Part shown: in pieces, positions 17,222 through 24,790 of the stretch
How positions within the stretch are numbered: position 1 is the first letter of the stretch
Layout: every line of letters begins with the position of its first letter
Assembly: GCA_903901875.1 (NCBI GenBank)
Contig: CAIUSO010000121.1
Span: forward strand, 1 to 33,928
Length of the DNA stretch: 33,928 bases
Source: an uncultured Geobacteraceae bacterium
Lineage (GTDB): Bacteria > Desulfobacterota > Desulfuromonadia > Geobacterales > Pseudopelobacteraceae
Direction: 5' to 3'
Made by a program: the position numbers and the translations under genes
Notes under the pieces: generated by a model
The model's database searches: none
What the model was told of the DNA's origin: nothing
The model's input: the letters and a program-made list of their open reading frames with translations, nothing else

Positions 17222-20200
17222 ATGAAAATCAAACGACTCGAAATATCAGGATTCAAGAGTTTTGCTGAGAAGGCAGTTGTTGACTTTCAGCAGAATGTCA
17301 CCGGTGTGGTCGGCCCCAACGGCTGCGGTAAGTCCAATATCGTTGATGCCATCCGCTGGTGCATGGGGGAGCAGTCTGCCAAGAATCTCCGTGGTAAGGC
17401 CATGGAGGATGTGATCTTTGCGGGGAGTGAAAATCGTAAACCGCTCGGTGTGGCAGAGGTGTCACTGGTGTTTTCCACGGAAGATGGCCGTGCACCCGCC
17501 AAATATCTCGATTATGCTGAAATTCAGCTTACTCGTCGCCTCTATCGGGATGGGGACAGCGATTATCTGATCAACAAAACCCCCTGCCGTCTGCTGGATA
17601 TTACCGAACTCTTCATGGATACCGGTGTCGGTACCCGGGCCTATTCCATTATCGAACAGGGAAAAATCGGCCAGATCCTCCATTCACGGCCGGAAGAACG
17701 CCGTTTTCTGATAGAAGAGGCGGCCGGGGTCACCAAGTTTAAATCACGGAAACAGTTGGCACTGAAAAAAATAGAAGGGACACGGCAGAACCTGTCCCGC
17801 CTTGCCGATGTGCTGGGAGAAATCCGGCGCCAGCTTGGGTCACTGCAGCGGCAGGCCAAAAAAGCCGAAAAGTTTCGGGAATACCGGGATGAATTGCGGG
17901 ACATCGAGGTGCTTCTGGCCGCGCGGGAATTCCGAGAGACGGTGCAACAACGAAGTGATACAGAGCGGGAGCTGGCTGGGTTACAGGAGCGGATCAGGGT
18001 GGTCTTTGCCACTTCTGCCGTTGCCGAAGCACAGGTTGAAGAAGCCCGTGTTGCCCATCTTGAAGCAGAAAAACAGCTGACTGTGGCACAAGAAGAAATT
18101 TTTCGTATCAGAAGCCAGTACACCGCCACAGAACAGGGCCTTGCCTTCCAGCGGAAAGAGCTTGCCTCCCTGGAGGCCAGGGTGACCCGACTGGCAACAG
18201 AGGGGGGGGCACTGGAGAAACGACGTGCCGAATGTCTCCAACAGCGGGAACTGCTGGAGCTCCGCCTTACTACCGGAACGGTTGATGCGGCAGGTATGCA
18301 GGCCGAGTTGGAGCTGGCCGAAGAAACCCTGGTTGAATATCAGCACTCCGAGGAGGAGCTCAATCGGCAGCTGGAGCTGCGGCGTCGGGAACTTTTCGGG
18401 GCACTTGCCGAGGTGGCCCAGCACAAGAGTCGCAGTGAGACCGCCCAGAAACGATTGGTCCAGCTCAAGGAGCGGTCGGACCGTCAGGCCAGGGAAGCCA
18501 TGCAGTTGGCGGAGCGCCATGCACAGCTGCGACAGCGTGAAGTTCAGCTGGAACAGGAAACAAAGGCATGTCAACAGCAACAGGAGGAACTACAGGCGGA
18601 GCTTTCGTCACTGCGGGGTGATGAGGATACCTTGAAGCGGCAACTTCCCGAGGTGGACAAAAACTGGCAATCTGCACGGGACCTGTTGACGCGTAACAGT
18701 TCCCGACTCCACTCATTGAAGGAGCTTGAAAGCCAGTTTGCCGGCTTTGGTCAGGGCGTCCGTTCTCTCATGGGGGATGGGGTGCAGCGTGTCCGTTTCA
18801 CCGGCGTAGTGGCCGATGTGGTTCGGGCACCTGCGGAACTGGAATCGGTGCTGGAGTCGGTGCTGGCGGAGCGCTTGCAGTGTCTTCTCTGTGAAGATGA
18901 TCGGGATGCTCGGCAGGCATTGGAATTTCTGAGAACAAAAGGGGGAGGGCGGGCCGGCATAGCCGTGCCCCTCGATCTGCCTTATCCCCCGTTCCCGATG
19001 ATAGACGATGCCGTTTGCCTCCTGGAGCAGGTAGAGATTGAGGGGACATTTACCGGGCTGGTCGCCAATCTGCTGGCATCGGTTATGGTGGTGGATACCA
19101 TCGATACCGCGTTCAACCTGGCCCGGCTGCACCCCGAACTGACTTTTGTTGCACGGTCCGGTGATCTGGTTACCCAGGGGGGGATTGTCAGCGGCGGGTC
19201 GGCAGAGTCGGTCGGTAACGGTCTGATCCATAAAAAGCGTGAAATACGGGAGCTTGAACTGTCGGTGGCCGATCTTGATCAGGAAGTTGCAGCCATCGGC
19301 AGTCGGCGGGACGAACTGCGCCGCCGGAGTCAGGAGGTCGCCGAAGGGCTTAAAAGCGGCGGAACCCGACTCCACCAGGGGGAGTTGAAGTTGACCGGTC
19401 TCCGGAAGGATCACCAGCAGGTTCGTGACGAAGCAGCACGCATCGCCGAGCGGCTGGAGGTCCAGTCTCTGGAGTCGGAGAATCTTGATGAAGAACGGGG
19501 CCAGCTTGAGGCCGAACTGAAACAGTCCGGTGAACAGCTGCAGGCTGGTGGTGACGGAGCCCGGTTGTTGGAACAGGAGACGGTGCGGCTCAAGAAGGAG
19601 CTTGACTCCCGTCGTTCCCAGCTGTTGATTGCGCGGGAAAACGTGACGGCCATCCGGGTACGCTCGGCAACGGTGAAGGAACAGCATGAAGCCGCTATCA
19701 GGGCCCTGGGCGATCTGGAGCGTCAGCTCGAAGAGATTGAACGGCGGATGGCGACCGATAAGGCTGAACAGGGGGCAGATCAGGAAGCCCGCATTCAGCT
19801 GCAGGCAGAGATTGACGCCGGGGCAGAACGCCTGGAGTCACTGGTCCATGGGCAGATGACATCGGAAAAACGGCTGGCGGAGGTGCGAAGCCGGTTTGAT
19901 GAGGCGGGCAAGCGGGTTACGGAAATAGAGGGGGAGTTGAAGCGGAACCGGGATGAGGGGGAGAAGGTCAGGCAAGGACAGTCGGAAATTAATCTTCGTT
20001 TTTCCACGCTGACCATGCAGGCCGAGCATTTGGAACGGACGCTGATGGAGCGGAGCCGGATCTCCATGTCTGAGGCGGTGGCACGTCTGGAAGCAGGTGA
20101 CTTCGATGAGCCCGCCCGGCGGACACGTCAGGTTGAATTGCAACGTCTGCTCGATGACATGGGTGAGGTCAACCTGATGGCCATTGAAGAGTGTGCCGGC

Positions 20201-20752
20201 ATGGAGGAACGTTTTAATTTTCTCACCGGTCAGAAGGAAGATCTTGAAGAATCGCTCCACTCACTCCAGCAGGCGATTCAGCGCATCAACCGTACTACCC
20301 GCCAGCGGTTTCTTGAAACCTATAACATGATCAATGCCAAATTTCAGGAGGTGTTTCCCCGCCTTTTCTGCGGCGGCCGTGCCGAACTTCGCCTGACCGA
20401 CGAGGAGGATCTGCTGGAGACCGGCATTGATATCATTGTACAGCCACCGGGTAAAAAACTGCAAAATGTGACCCTGCTTTCCGGGGGAGAAAAGGCACTG
20501 ACGGCGGTGGCCCTGATTTTTTCGATTTTTTTAATCAAGCCGACCCCCTTTTGTCTTCTGGATGAGGTAGATGCGCCGCTGGATGATGCCAACATCGGCC
20601 GTTTCAATGAGATGGTGCGGGAAATGAGTTCCATTTCCCAGTTCATTATCATTACCCATAACAAGGCGACCATGCAGGTCGCCGACACGCTGTATGGGAT
20701 CACCATGGAAGAACCGGGAGCTTCACGGATCGTTTCGGTGCGCCTCCATTGA
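17222..20752 (+). CDS. smc: Chromosome segregation protein SMC
   Basis: Structural maintenance of chromosomes ATPase, which with ScpA/ScpB compacts and segregates the nucleoid. The protein is 1176 aa. The N-terminal head has Walker A GPNGCGKS (31-38). Coiled coils of heavily charged Glu/Arg/Gln sequence flank a hinge around 510-660 (FAGFGQGVRSLMGDG through LVTQGGIVSGGS). The C-terminal head has signature LLSGGEKAL (from 1085) and Walker B CLLDEVD (about 1111-1117). ATG 17222 matches the family start MKIKRL; GTG 17201, 7 codons upstream, is possible but adds a non-conserved tail. Neither has a strong ribosome binding site. It heads the gene run to ftsY. Confidence 0.98.
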   Translation: MKIKRLEISGFKSFAEKAVVDFQQNVTGVVGPNGCGKSNIVDAIRWCMGEQSAKNLRGKAMEDVIFAGSENRKPLGVAEVSLVFSTEDGRAPAKYLDYAEIQLTRRLYRDGDSDYLINKTPCRLLDITELFMDTGVGTRAYSIIEQGKIGQILHSRPEERRFLIEEAAGVTKFKSRKQLALKKIEGTRQNLSRLADVLGEIRRQLGSLQRQAKKAEKFREYRDELRDIEVLLAAREFRETVQQRSDTERELAGLQERIRVVFATSAVAEAQVEEARVAHLEAEKQLTVAQEEIFRIRSQYTATEQGLAFQRKELASLEARVTRLATEGGALEKRRAECLQQRELLELRLTTGTVDAAGMQAELELAEETLVEYQHSEEELNRQLELRRRELFGALAEVAQHKSRSETAQKRLVQLKERSDRQAREAMQLAERHAQLRQREVQLEQETKACQQQQEELQAELSSLRGDEDTLKRQLPEVDKNWQSARDLLTRNSSRLHSLKELESQFAGFGQGVRSLMGDGVQRVRFTGVVADVVRAPAELESVLESVLAERLQCLLCEDDRDARQALEFLRTKGGGRAGIAVPLDLPYPPFPMIDDAVCLLEQVEIEGTFTGLVANLLASVMVVDTIDTAFNLARLHPELTFVARSGDLVTQGGIVSGGSAESVGNGLIHKKREIRELELSVADLDQEVAAIGSRRDELRRRSQEVAEGLKSGGTRLHQGELKLTGLRKDHQQVRDEAARIAERLEVQSLESENLDEERGQLEAELKQSGEQLQAGGDGARLLEQETVRLKKELDSRRSQLLIARENVTAIRVRSATVKEQHEAAIRALGDLERQLEEIERRMATDKAEQGADQEARIQLQAEIDAGAERLESLVHGQMTSEKRLAEVRSRFDEAGKRVTEIEGELKRNRDEGEKVRQGQSEINLRFSTLTMQAEHLERTLMERSRISMSEAVARLEAGDFDEPARRTRQVELQRLLDDMGEVNLMAIEECAGMEERFNFLTGQKEDLEESLHSLQQAIQRINRTTRQRFLETYNMINAKFQEVFPRLFCGGRAELRLTDEEDLLETGIDIIVQPPGKKLQNVTLLSGGEKALTAVALIFSIFLIKPTPFCLLDEVDAPLDDANIGRFNEMVREMSSISQFIIITHNKATMQVADTLYGITMEEPGASRIVSVRLH

Positions 20753-20841
20753 CGGTATCTTCCGTAGCAGGCACCCGTTCTGCCCATCGCCTCTTGCAGT
20801 AATGGTGGATACGTGGTATTGCCACATACGGGGAGACGATC

Positions 20842-21198
20842 ATGGCACTGGAAGAGATACTGGAAAAACTCTTTGAGAAGGTACCTCAGGCGATTGGTGT
20901 CATCCTGATCGACCAGGAGGGGGAGGCGGTCAGGGAGAGCTGTCAGGGGAATCCCACTGACCTCCGTATTCTGGCAGCCCACACGGGTATTATCCTGGCA
21001 CGCCTTGGTGAAATGCAGACATCTGTTTCGACCGGTGAGATATCCGAGGGGGTTATTACTTCCCGGGATGGCCATATTATTTTTGGTCCGATTGATCGGG
21101 AGTATGCCCTTGTCATGCAGACGGGACCGGGTGGGGCGGTGGCACAATCGGTATACCATTTCCGCCAGGCAATGAGTGAATTGAAGAGAGGATTTTGA
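20842..21198 (+). CDS. Roadblock/LC7 domain protein (MglB-like)
   Basis: A 118-aa single-domain roadblock/LC7 protein. The pattern is a helix (LEEILEKLFEKV), strand GVILIDQEGEAV, a long helix with LRILAAHTGIILARL, strands VSTGEISEGVITSRDGHIIFGPI and ALVMQT, and a C-terminal helix. MglB proteins of this fold act as GTPase-activating partners of MglA Ras-like GTPases in cell polarity; no MglA gene is in the window. GGAGACG precedes the start. Its stop overlaps an ATG (TGATG) that was very probably the original ftsY start before the toxin-antitoxin pair inserted, so it was translationally coupled to ftsY. Confidence 0.85.
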   Translation: MALEEILEKLFEKVPQAIGVILIDQEGEAVRESCQGNPTDLRILAAHTGIILARLGEMQTSVSTGEISEGVITSRDGHIIFGPIDREYALVMQTGPGGAVAQSVYHFRQAMSELKRGF

Positions 21199-21214
21199 TG
21201 GAGAATCAGGACGC
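21196..21214 (+). repeat. 19-bp direct repeat, left copy, ftsY start vestige
   Basis: TGATGGAGAATCAGGACGC, matching the ftsY start at 22019-22037 at 18 of 19 positions; the single difference is a synonymous GAG/GAA. It brackets the toxin-antitoxin pair. Confidence 0.85.
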
Positions 21215-21272
21215 CTTCCCAATCGGACAAAGGGTAATGGCTTGTGTGATAAATCTGATGATGATTAAATGA
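21198..21272 (+). pseudogene. Orphaned ftsY start, 24-codon frame
   Basis: ATG 21198 overlaps the roadblock stop as TGATG and is preceded by the strong Shine-Dalgarno AGAGAGG. Its first six codons (MENQDA) are those of ftsY. The sequence then departs and stops at 21270-21272, just before the toxin start. It is best read as the original ftsY translation start, now severed from the gene and perhaps acting as a short leader cistron for the toxin. Confidence 0.6.
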
Positions 21273-21276
21273 CCGC

Positions 21277-21648
21277 ATGAATGAGAATGCCGAACTTGAA
21301 TTGCTTCTGTCGTTGGACGGGGCCAGATATGAAGCGGCCGAAGGCTACGTTGTCGAATTTAAGGTTCAAAAAACGAACCCAACGCCATCACGTCCCCATG
21401 GTATTATTTACGCCTTTGTTTTTCGTCCTGATGGAGGTATACCACTTGTTCGTTTTGATAATGCGCATGGGGTCCAGAGGATGGGCGGTAAATATGTGAA
21501 AGCACCGGTTGCTTATGACCACTGGCACCAAACTGATGATGATAAGGGTCGGCCGTATATTTTCACATCAGCCGTGCAATTGCTTGACGATTTTTGGCGA
21601 GAGGTGAAGCGAACTATGAACGAAAGGGGGATACCCAATGACTTATAA
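21277..21648 (+). CDS. TumE-family (DUF6516) toxin of a type II toxin-antitoxin pair
   Basis: A 123-aa protein with the DUF6516/TumE pattern: strand YVVEFKVQK, HGIIYAFVFR, LVRFDNAHG, then YDHWHQ, RPYIFTSAVQLLDDFWREV and a C-terminal helix ending ERGI. Family members are annotated as toxins; the biochemical target is not established to my knowledge. No Shine-Dalgarno is visible, and translation may be coupled to the 24-codon frame ending 5 nt before. It overlaps the antitoxin gene by 11 bp, in toxin-first order. The pair is bounded by direct repeats of the ftsY start, showing it is an insertion. Confidence 0.8.
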   Translation: MNENAELELLLSLDGARYEAAEGYVVEFKVQKTNPTPSRPHGIIYAFVFRPDGGIPLVRFDNAHGVQRMGGKYVKAPVAYDHWHQTDDDKGRPYIFTSAVQLLDDFWREVKRTMNERGIPNDL

Positions 21649-22021
21649 AACCGGATCGATTGGTGAGTTTATGACGTGGACAAAACGTGTCGTTGCAAAA
21701 CCGGACACGGTAAATGAGACACCGTCGTGTTGGTTCGATAGTGATACCACGGCGGCACATATGTTAGGGGCAGCGGCTTCTCCAGAAGCAATGGTGAAGT
21801 TGCTCTCCGAGGACAATCTGAGCCTCTTGCGGATGATTGCATCGGAACGCCCCGTTTCATTGCGGGCACTGGCATTGATGACCCATCGTAAAGAATCCAA
21901 TTTATCACGTACATTGAAAAAACTGCACGATGCCGGTATAGTCGATTTTAAAGAAGGACCTGGGCGTACACGCGCCCCGCGTGTAACTGCACAACACGTT
22001 ATGGATATGGTACGCTACTGA
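21638..22021 (+). CDS. HVO_A0114-type winged-helix antitoxin
   Basis: A 127-aa protein with a C-terminal winged helix-turn-helix of the MarR/HVO_A0114 kind: SPEAMVKLLSEDNLSLLRMIASERPVSLRALALMTHRKESNLSRTLKKLHDAGIVDF, then a wing. Together with the overlapping TumE-like gene this fits a toxin-antitoxin module in which the DNA-binding partner neutralises the toxin and probably autoregulates. Its stop codon overlaps the ftsY start (TGATG), copying the junction formerly made by the roadblock gene. Confidence 0.8.
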   Translation: MTYKTGSIGEFMTWTKRVVAKPDTVNETPSCWFDSDTTAAHMLGAAASPEAMVKLLSEDNLSLLRMIASERPVSLRALALMTHRKESNLSRTLKKLHDAGIVDFKEGPGRTRAPRVTAQHVMDMVRY

Positions 22022-22037
22022 TGGAAAATCAGGACGC
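22019..22037 (+). repeat. 19-bp direct repeat, right copy, at the ftsY start
   Basis: TGATGGAAAATCAGGACGC, partner of 21196-21214, offset 823 bp. It contains the functional ftsY start codon. Confidence 0.85.
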
Positions 22038-23265
22038 ACCGGAAAAAAAAGAAAAAAAAGGTTTTTTTCGAGGGCTATTCAGCAAGTTAACGGGGACGGT
22101 ATCGTCAGAAACCAATGAAACTCCTGAAGTCTCGGAGGAAACATCGAGTCCACCTGATGACTCTGAATCTGCATCCGGGTCGGAACTGCCTCTGTCAGGG
22201 CCTGAGTTTGAAGTTGAGACAGAACTTGAACCGTGCGTGGAAACTGAACCCGAGCCGGAGCCGGAGCCGGAGCCCGCTCCTGAGCCGGAAATTGAACCAG
22301 AACAGCAGTGGAATACGTCGGGGACCGTGGTGGAGGAAACGACACCAAAGCCCGGTTTCTTCGAGCGGTTGAAATCCAGCCTCAAACGGACCAAGGAAAG
22401 TCTGGTCGGTCGTATTGATTCCCTGCTGCTGGGCAAGAAAACCATCGACGCCGATGTGCTGGAAGAGATTGAAGAGATTCTGATTACTTCCGATATCGGA
22501 GTCAAGACGACGGTCGAGCTGATTCGTACCCTTGAACAGCGTCTGGGGCGTAATGAGCTTAAGGATGGTGAGGCGTTGCGGGGGGCGTTGAAAGAGGAAA
22601 TTCTTTCCCGATTGTCGGCCCATCACAGCCAGATGTCCCTGGTCGGGAAAAAGCCGTTTGTTCTGCTGGTAATCGGCGTGAATGGTGTCGGTAAGACGAC
22701 GACTATCGGTAAGCTTGCCTCCCGATTCACCGCTTCCGGCAATAAAGTGCTGCTGGCTGCCGCTGACACATTCCGTGCCGCTGCCGCAGAACAGCTGGTG
22801 GCGTGGGGAGCCCGCTCCCGGGTGGATGTCATTCGGCATAAGGAGGGTGCGGACCCGTCTGCGGTCGTGTTTGATGCCTGCAAGGCTGCGGTGGCCCGTG
22901 ATGTTGATATCCTGATTGTGGATACGGCCGGTCGCCTGCATACAAAAGTGAATCTGATGGAAGAAATGAAGAAAATTCGCCGGGTTATTGACCGGGAAAT
23001 TCCGGGGGCACCCCACGAAACGCTGCTGGTTCTGGATGCGGCAACGGGACAGAATGCGGTTTCCCAAACCCGCCTCTTCAAAGAAGCGGCCGGTGTGACC
23101 GGATTGGTCCTGACCAAGCTGGACGGAACTGCCAAGGGGGGCATAGTGGTCGCGGTCAGCCATGAATTTGCCCTGCCTGTCCGCTATATCGGCGTGGGAG
23201 AGTCGGTTGAAGATTTACGGGATTTTGACCCGCAGGAGTTTACGGACGCTCTCTTCCAGCCATGA
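22021..23265 (+). CDS. ftsY: Signal recognition particle receptor FtsY
   Basis: SRP-GTPase that docks ribosome-SRP complexes at the membrane. The 414-aa protein has a Lys-rich N-terminal patch (residues 8-23), an acidic low-complexity A domain with a Glu-Pro run at about 76-94, an N domain (about 115-205) and a G domain with GVNGVGKT (219-226), DTAGR (301-305) and TKLD (365-368). The start ATG overlaps the antitoxin stop. The native Shine-Dalgarno now lies 820 bp upstream, and only a weak GGATATGG precedes the present start, so expression probably relies on coupling to the antitoxin gene. Confidence 0.98.
   Translation: MENQDAPEKKEKKGFFRGLFSKLTGTVSSETNETPEVSEETSSPPDDSESASGSELPLSGPEFEVETELEPCVETEPEPEPEPEPAPEPEIEPEQQWNTSGTVVEETTPKPGFFERLKSSLKRTKESLVGRIDSLLLGKKTIDADVLEEIEEILITSDIGVKTTVELIRTLEQRLGRNELKDGEALRGALKEEILSRLSAHHSQMSLVGKKPFVLLVIGVNGVGKTTTIGKLASRFTASGNKVLLAAADTFRAAAAEQLVAWGARSRVDVIRHKEGADPSAVVFDACKAAVARDVDILIVDTAGRLHTKVNLMEEMKKIRRVIDREIPGAPHETLLVLDAATGQNAVSQTRLFKEAAGVTGLVLTKLDGTAKGGIVVAVSHEFALPVRYIGVGESVEDLRDFDPQEFTDALFQP
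22252..22275 (+). repeat. Hexanucleotide tandem GAGCCG (x4) within ftsY
   Basis: Three perfect GAGCCG units plus GAGCCC encode the Glu-Pro run of the FtsY A domain. Such runs are prone to in-frame length change. Confidence 0.8.
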
Positions 23266-23327
23266 AACCAGAGAATATGCCGGTTGAAGAAAGAGTATGG
23301 AACTCTGCGATTTCAATCAATTGGGGC

Positions 23328-23356
23328 TTGACTTTGTGCCAGCCCCTTCGTATAGT
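23328..23356 (+). promoter_or_regulatory. Sigma-70 promoter for zapB-zapA
   Basis: TTGACT, 17-bp spacer, TATAGT; the transcript would start about 20 nt before the zapB-like start codon. Confidence 0.75.
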
Positions 23357-23383
23357 AGGGCACCTCGAAAGGAAATGGACATT

Positions 23384-23560
23384 ATGACACAACAATTAAT
23401 CGATTCACTTGAAGAAAAAATTGGCGTTCTTGTTGATAAGTATAACAGACTTAAAGACGATAACGAACTTTTGACCGAAGAAGTACAGCAACTTCTGGGT
23501 GACCGCGAAGGGATCAAGTCCCGGGTTGACGCTATCTTAGAAAAGCTTGATCAGATTTAA
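23384..23560 (+). CDS. zapB: ZapB-like coiled-coil cell division protein
   Basis: A 58-aa protein consisting almost wholly of one coiled coil (LIDSLEEKIGVLVDKYNRLKDDNELLTEEV onwards), like ZapB, which joins ZapA at the division ring. The position directly before zapA supports the name. The frame is open upstream to 23297, but the promoter at 23328-23356 shows the transcript begins inside that stretch. AAAGGA lies 10 nt before ATG 23384. Confidence 0.75.
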   Translation: MTQQLIDSLEEKIGVLVDKYNRLKDDNELLTEEVQQLLGDREGIKSRVDAILEKLDQI

Positions 23561-23581
23561 GCCGTTTTCACTGGTAACAGT

Positions 23582-23854
23582 ATGAAGACAAACCATCTGG
23601 TAACTGTCCTCGGCCGGGAGATTTCCGTTCGGAGTTCCGCGTCCGCCGAGAAGGTTCACGGAGTTGAACTCTTTGTGAACGGGAAGCTGCAGGAAATTGG
23701 CAGTGCGCTTCGCAGCGGCGATGCGCAGTTGGTGCTGTGTCTTGCCTTGCTCAATATATCCGAGGAGCTTCTTGAACTTCGTACGGGGCGGGAGAAGGAT
23801 GCCGAAACGGCCAACCGGTTGTCTTCCATTATTGCGTCGCTGGATACCGTCTGA
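23582..23854 (+). CDS. zapA: Cell division protein ZapA
   Basis: A 90-aa ZapA family protein that cross-links FtsZ filaments. It has an N-terminal strand pair (HLVTVLGREISVRS), a middle helix and a C-terminal coiled coil (LLNISEELLELRTGREKDAETANRLSSIIASL). It starts 21 nt after the zapB-like gene with a poor Shine-Dalgarno, so translation is likely coupled. In many proteobacteria zapA is followed by 6S RNA and then 5-FCL; here 5-FCL also follows. Confidence 0.85.
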   Translation: MKTNHLVTVLGREISVRSSASAEKVHGVELFVNGKLQEIGSALRSGDAQLVLCLALLNISEELLELRTGREKDAETANRLSSIIASLDTV

Positions 23855-24137
23855 TTTTACATGGTCTCTCAGGGAGACTTGATTATATATTCGCATAATT
23901 TGTGTACTGCCGGTCGGATTCGTCATACGCTGTCGTTTGCACACGTCTGATTGAAGTTAATATAACGTCCGTTGAATATATTTAACAGAAAGGAAAACCG
24001 CTTCTGAGCAGCATTATTGTGTAATTAATTGATGATACAAGACGGCACTCAGGCCTTTTTCCGTTCACCCTCCCTGCTCGACCTCTCCCGACTTCCGTCG
24101 GGGCATATCCGTTCGTTCTGCACGTGAAAGATATTCC
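23855..24137 (+). other. 283-bp zapA to 5-FCL spacer, possible 6S RNA locus
   Basis: No protein gene seen. It holds a small GTCTC-tcagg-GAGAC hairpin right after zapA, an AT-rich hairpin (GTTAATATA with TATATTTAAC, about 23955-23987), a CCCGAC-ttcc-GTCGGG hairpin at about 24087-24102, and a promoter-like element. By synteny this is where ssrS lies in many proteobacteria, but I could not fold a convincing full 6S rod by eye. Confidence 0.3.
23937..23966 (+). promoter_or_regulatory. Candidate promoter in the zapA to 5-FCL spacer
   Basis: TTGCAC, 18-bp spacer, TATAAC; could serve a small RNA or the 5-FCL-rny genes with a leader of about 165 nt. Confidence 0.4.
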
Positions 24138-24743
24138 ATGCCTAAGCGATCCCTGCGTGCGCAGTTGCTGGAGCAACGTCGGCAGCTCAGTCATGATGCC
24201 CGTTTTGCCGCCAATCGGGACGCACAGCTCAATCTGCTGTCACTCGATGAATTCGGTCAGGCCGCTGTCATTGCACTGTATGCACCGATTCATAACGAGA
24301 TAGGGACCGCCATGATTATGGACAGCTGTTTTGCTGCCAACAAGGTGGTCCTTTTTCCGGCGGTGTCTGGACGCCATATGTCTTTTCGGCGGGTGCATAG
24401 CTTGGACCAACTGCGGAAGGGGGCCTTCGGTATTCCCGAACCGGCTCCCGACGCCCCTGTCTACGGGGTGGAACGCATTGATTTAATGGTTGTACCGGGG
24501 GTCGGCTTTGACCTCTCCGGCCATCGTATCGGCTACGGGAAGGGGTATTACGATGGATTTCTCCAACAGCGGGAGGGGGAAGTCCCGTTCCTTGTGGGGC
24601 TTTGCCATGATTTTCAGCTGACCTATGGGGGTGTGGTGCCGGAATCCCATGATATTCCGATGGATGTAATCGTGTCGGAAACGCGTATCGTACGTATCCA
24701 GAGTTTTCCTCCGGGTGCGACAGTTTCTGAACCAGGGAAGTAA
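24138..24743 (+). CDS. ygfA: 5-formyltetrahydrofolate cyclo-ligase
   Basis: ATP-dependent enzyme converting 5-formyl-THF to 5,10-methenyl-THF in one-carbon metabolism. The 201-aa length is typical. The family signature [22 protein letters not shown] lies at about 119-140, and the basic N terminus [16 protein letters not shown] is usual. GAAAG precedes ATG 24138. It lies between zapA and rny. Confidence 0.95.
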   Translation: MPKRSLRAQLLEQRRQLSHDARFAANRDAQLNLLSLDEFGQAAVIALYAPIHNEIGTAMIMDSCFAANKVVLFPAVSGRHMSFRRVHSLDQLRKGAFGIPEPAPDAPVYGVERIDLMVVPGVGFDLSGHRIGYGKGYYDGFLQQREGEVPFLVGLCHDFQLTYGGVVPESHDIPMDVIVSETRIVRIQSFPPGATVSEPGK

Positions 24744-24773
24744 CCGGTACCCGCTGCGGGGGCCGGATTTTAT
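24744..24773 (+). terminator. Possible terminator or attenuator before rny
   Basis: CCGG-ta-CCCG-ctg-CGGG-gg-CCGG forms a hairpin with one internal loop, followed by ATTTTATAT. The rny ribosome binding site follows immediately. Confidence 0.4.
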
Positions 24774-24790
24774 ATAGAGGAGGTATCAGC

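Noticed and set aside
18713-19687. 324-aa open frame on the minus strand within smc
   Set aside because: Antisense shadow of the smc coiled-coil and hinge region; no domain or start signals.
22240-22300. CRISPR-like array in the GAGCCG repeats
   Set aside because: The repeats are 6 bp, without spacers, and encode Glu-Pro in FtsY.
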